In this document: positions 40,938 through 43,325 of the stretch, piece by piece | Position numbering within the stretch: the stretch's first letter is position 1 | Layout of the letters: each line of letters opens with the position of its first letter | Assembly: GCA_012729435.1 (NCBI GenBank) | Contig: JAAYDD010000064.1 | Span: 1-43,325, forward strand | From: Desulfobulbus sp. | GTDB lineage: Bacteria > Desulfobacterota > Desulfobulbia > Desulfobulbales > Desulfobulbaceae | Reading direction: 5' to 3' | Length of the DNA: 43,325 nt | Translations under genes and position numbers: made by a program | Notes under the pieces: generated by a model | Told to the model about the DNA's origin: nothing | The model's database searches: none | What the model saw: only the letters and a program-made list of their open reading frames with translations

Positions 40938-40965
40938 TTGACAAATGACGGGATCAATATATAGT
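40938..40965 (+). promoter_or_regulatory. Sigma-70 promoter for prfC
   Basis: A perfect TTGACA (40938-40943) and TATAGT (40960-40965) are separated by 16 bases. Transcription would start near 40972, about 100 bases ahead of the likely GTG start. Confidence 0.7.
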
Positions 40966-41072
40966 CGCAGACTGACATCAACAGATGCAGAACAGAATGT
41001 CGTTCTGGTATTCGACCAGCTCTCTTTATCTTGCCGTACCTCCCCAAAACAACCATCGTGCAGTCGTCCACC

Positions 41073-42662
<1,590 letters not shown>

Positions 42663-42735
42663 GGGGTTCCACGGGTACAAAAAGGATTTTCACATCCGCA
42701 ACACACCTTACGACCTTCTGCAAGCTGTGGCCTGT

Positions 42736-43325
42736 ATGCGGTCCATACTTCTGATTCATCCGCCGGTGGCCAAGCCCGGTGAACCGCCGGCCGGAATCGC
42801 AGCTCTGGCAGGCTGCCTGCGGGCACATGATGTCGGCTGCACGCTGCTCGATGCCAACCTGGAGGCCTTACTCTTTCTCATCGGTCAGGCGGATGCATGC
42901 CAGGATACCCGATCAGAGCGCGCCCTGCGTCATCGCGACGTCAATCTCGCCGCATTACGCACTTCTGATACCTATCGCCATCCCGGTCGCTATCAAAAGG
43001 CTGTGCACGAGCTCAACCATGCGCTGCAACTGACGGCCCGTTCTCATCCCGGCATGGCCCTCAGCCTGACAAACTGTCAGGATGAACATAACAATCCCCT
43101 GGTAAGCGCCGACCTGCTCAGCACTGCAGAAAACTTCCGGAACAGCCTCTTTTTTCCCTGGTTCAACTCCCGGTTACCGCCTCTTCTGGATACCGTCAGA
43201 CCGGCGTACATCGGAATTTCACTGTGCTACCTCAGCCAGGCCCTACCGACCTTTGCGCTGCTCGGTTTTTTGAAAGACCGCTATCCGGAAGCGCAGCTCA
43301 TCCTCGGCGGCGGACTCATCACTTC
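42736..43325 (+). CDS. B12-binding domain radical SAM protein, N-terminal part (cut by window edge)
   Basis: 196 codons from the ATG at 42736 to the window edge. It opens with MRSILLIHPPVAKPGEPPAGIAALAGCLRAHDVGCTLLDANLE, the Rossmann-like pattern of B12-binding radical SAM proteins, and later reads PAYIGISLCYLSQALPTFALLGFLKDRYPEAQLILGGGLIT, the second half of that fold. The middle insert (about 50-150) is not typical. The CxxxCxxC motif would be beyond the edge. An in-frame GTG at 42727 is another start; ribosome sites are weak. The target cannot be told from this part. Confidence 0.8.
   Translation, partial: MRSILLIHPPVAKPGEPPAGIAALAGCLRAHDVGCTLLDANLEALLFLIGQADACQDTRSERALRHRDVNLAALRTSDTYRHPGRYQKAVHELNHALQLTARSHPGMALSLTNCQDEHNNPLVSADLLSTAENFRNSLFFPWFNSRLPPLLDTVRPAYIGISLCYLSQALPTFALLGFLKDRYPEAQLILGGGLIT

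Overview
The window comes from a mid-GC (roughly 55% by eye) bacterial chromosome. Gene content points to an anaerobic Desulfobacterota (sulfate-reducer-like, possibly Desulfobulbales). The signs are a molybdenum aldehyde oxidoreductase very like the Desulfovibrio gigas Mop, a Desulfovibrio-type accessory operon behind it, two iron-type alcohol dehydrogenases, a sigma-54 two-component system, and a selD read through an in-frame UGA as a selenoprotein. I see no phage, insertion sequence or CRISPR array. The taxonomic call is inference from gene content, not from a marker alignment.

Layout. 1-6357: partial branched-chain aminotransferase (ilvE), a surE-nfo pair, a membrane protein with a degenerate HD-GYP domain, and an M48 protease with TPRs. 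6574-11865: a CAU-anticodon tRNA, a Nif3 protein behind a strong hairpin, a coiled-coil zinc-ribbon protein, an RNase HI gene broken by a one-base frameshift, RNase P RNA, ispD, ispF and an M20 peptidase. 11871-14566: Sec-containing selD divergent from purF. 14868-23460: a compact eight-gene minus-strand operon (redox flavo/iron-sulfur protein, two-CxxC mini-protein, methyltransferase, C_GCAxxG_C_C protein, radical SAM protein, AMP-dependent CoA ligase, XdhC, MocA-HD fusion). 23647-26364: mop. 26651-31834: iron alcohol dehydrogenase 1, sigma-54 response regulator, histidine kinase, iron alcohol dehydrogenase 2. 32026-40141: zinc-ribbon acidic protein, nitroreductase, pyrF, a small unknown, PIN-PhoH ATPase, a split AT-rich small gene, M24 peptidase, a coiled helical protein and rsmB. 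40369-43325: tRNA-Leu(CAA), prfC and the start of a B12-binding radical SAM protein.

How it fits together. Part of the window reads as an alcohol-to-aldehyde-to-acid module. Two iron alcohol dehydrogenases would make or consume aldehydes, and Mop would oxidise aldehydes to carboxylates. The eight-gene operon contains two recognisable molybdenum-hydroxylase maturation steps (a MocA-type nucleotidyltransferase and XdhC). It also contains a set of redox, radical SAM, methyltransferase and ligase proteins whose joint chemistry is, to my knowledge, not established. The kinase and sigma-54 regulator sit between the two dehydrogenases. A well-formed -24/-12 promoter lies directly in front of dehydrogenase 1, with repeated candidate activator sites upstream of it.

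The strongest candidate for an undescribed system is the 14868-23460 operon with mop. Other points of interest are the Sec codon in selD, the pseudo-HD-GYP protein with an L7/L12-like N-terminus, the frameshift at the catalytic centre of RNase HI, and hairpins placed directly before the starts of the Nif3 gene and purF.
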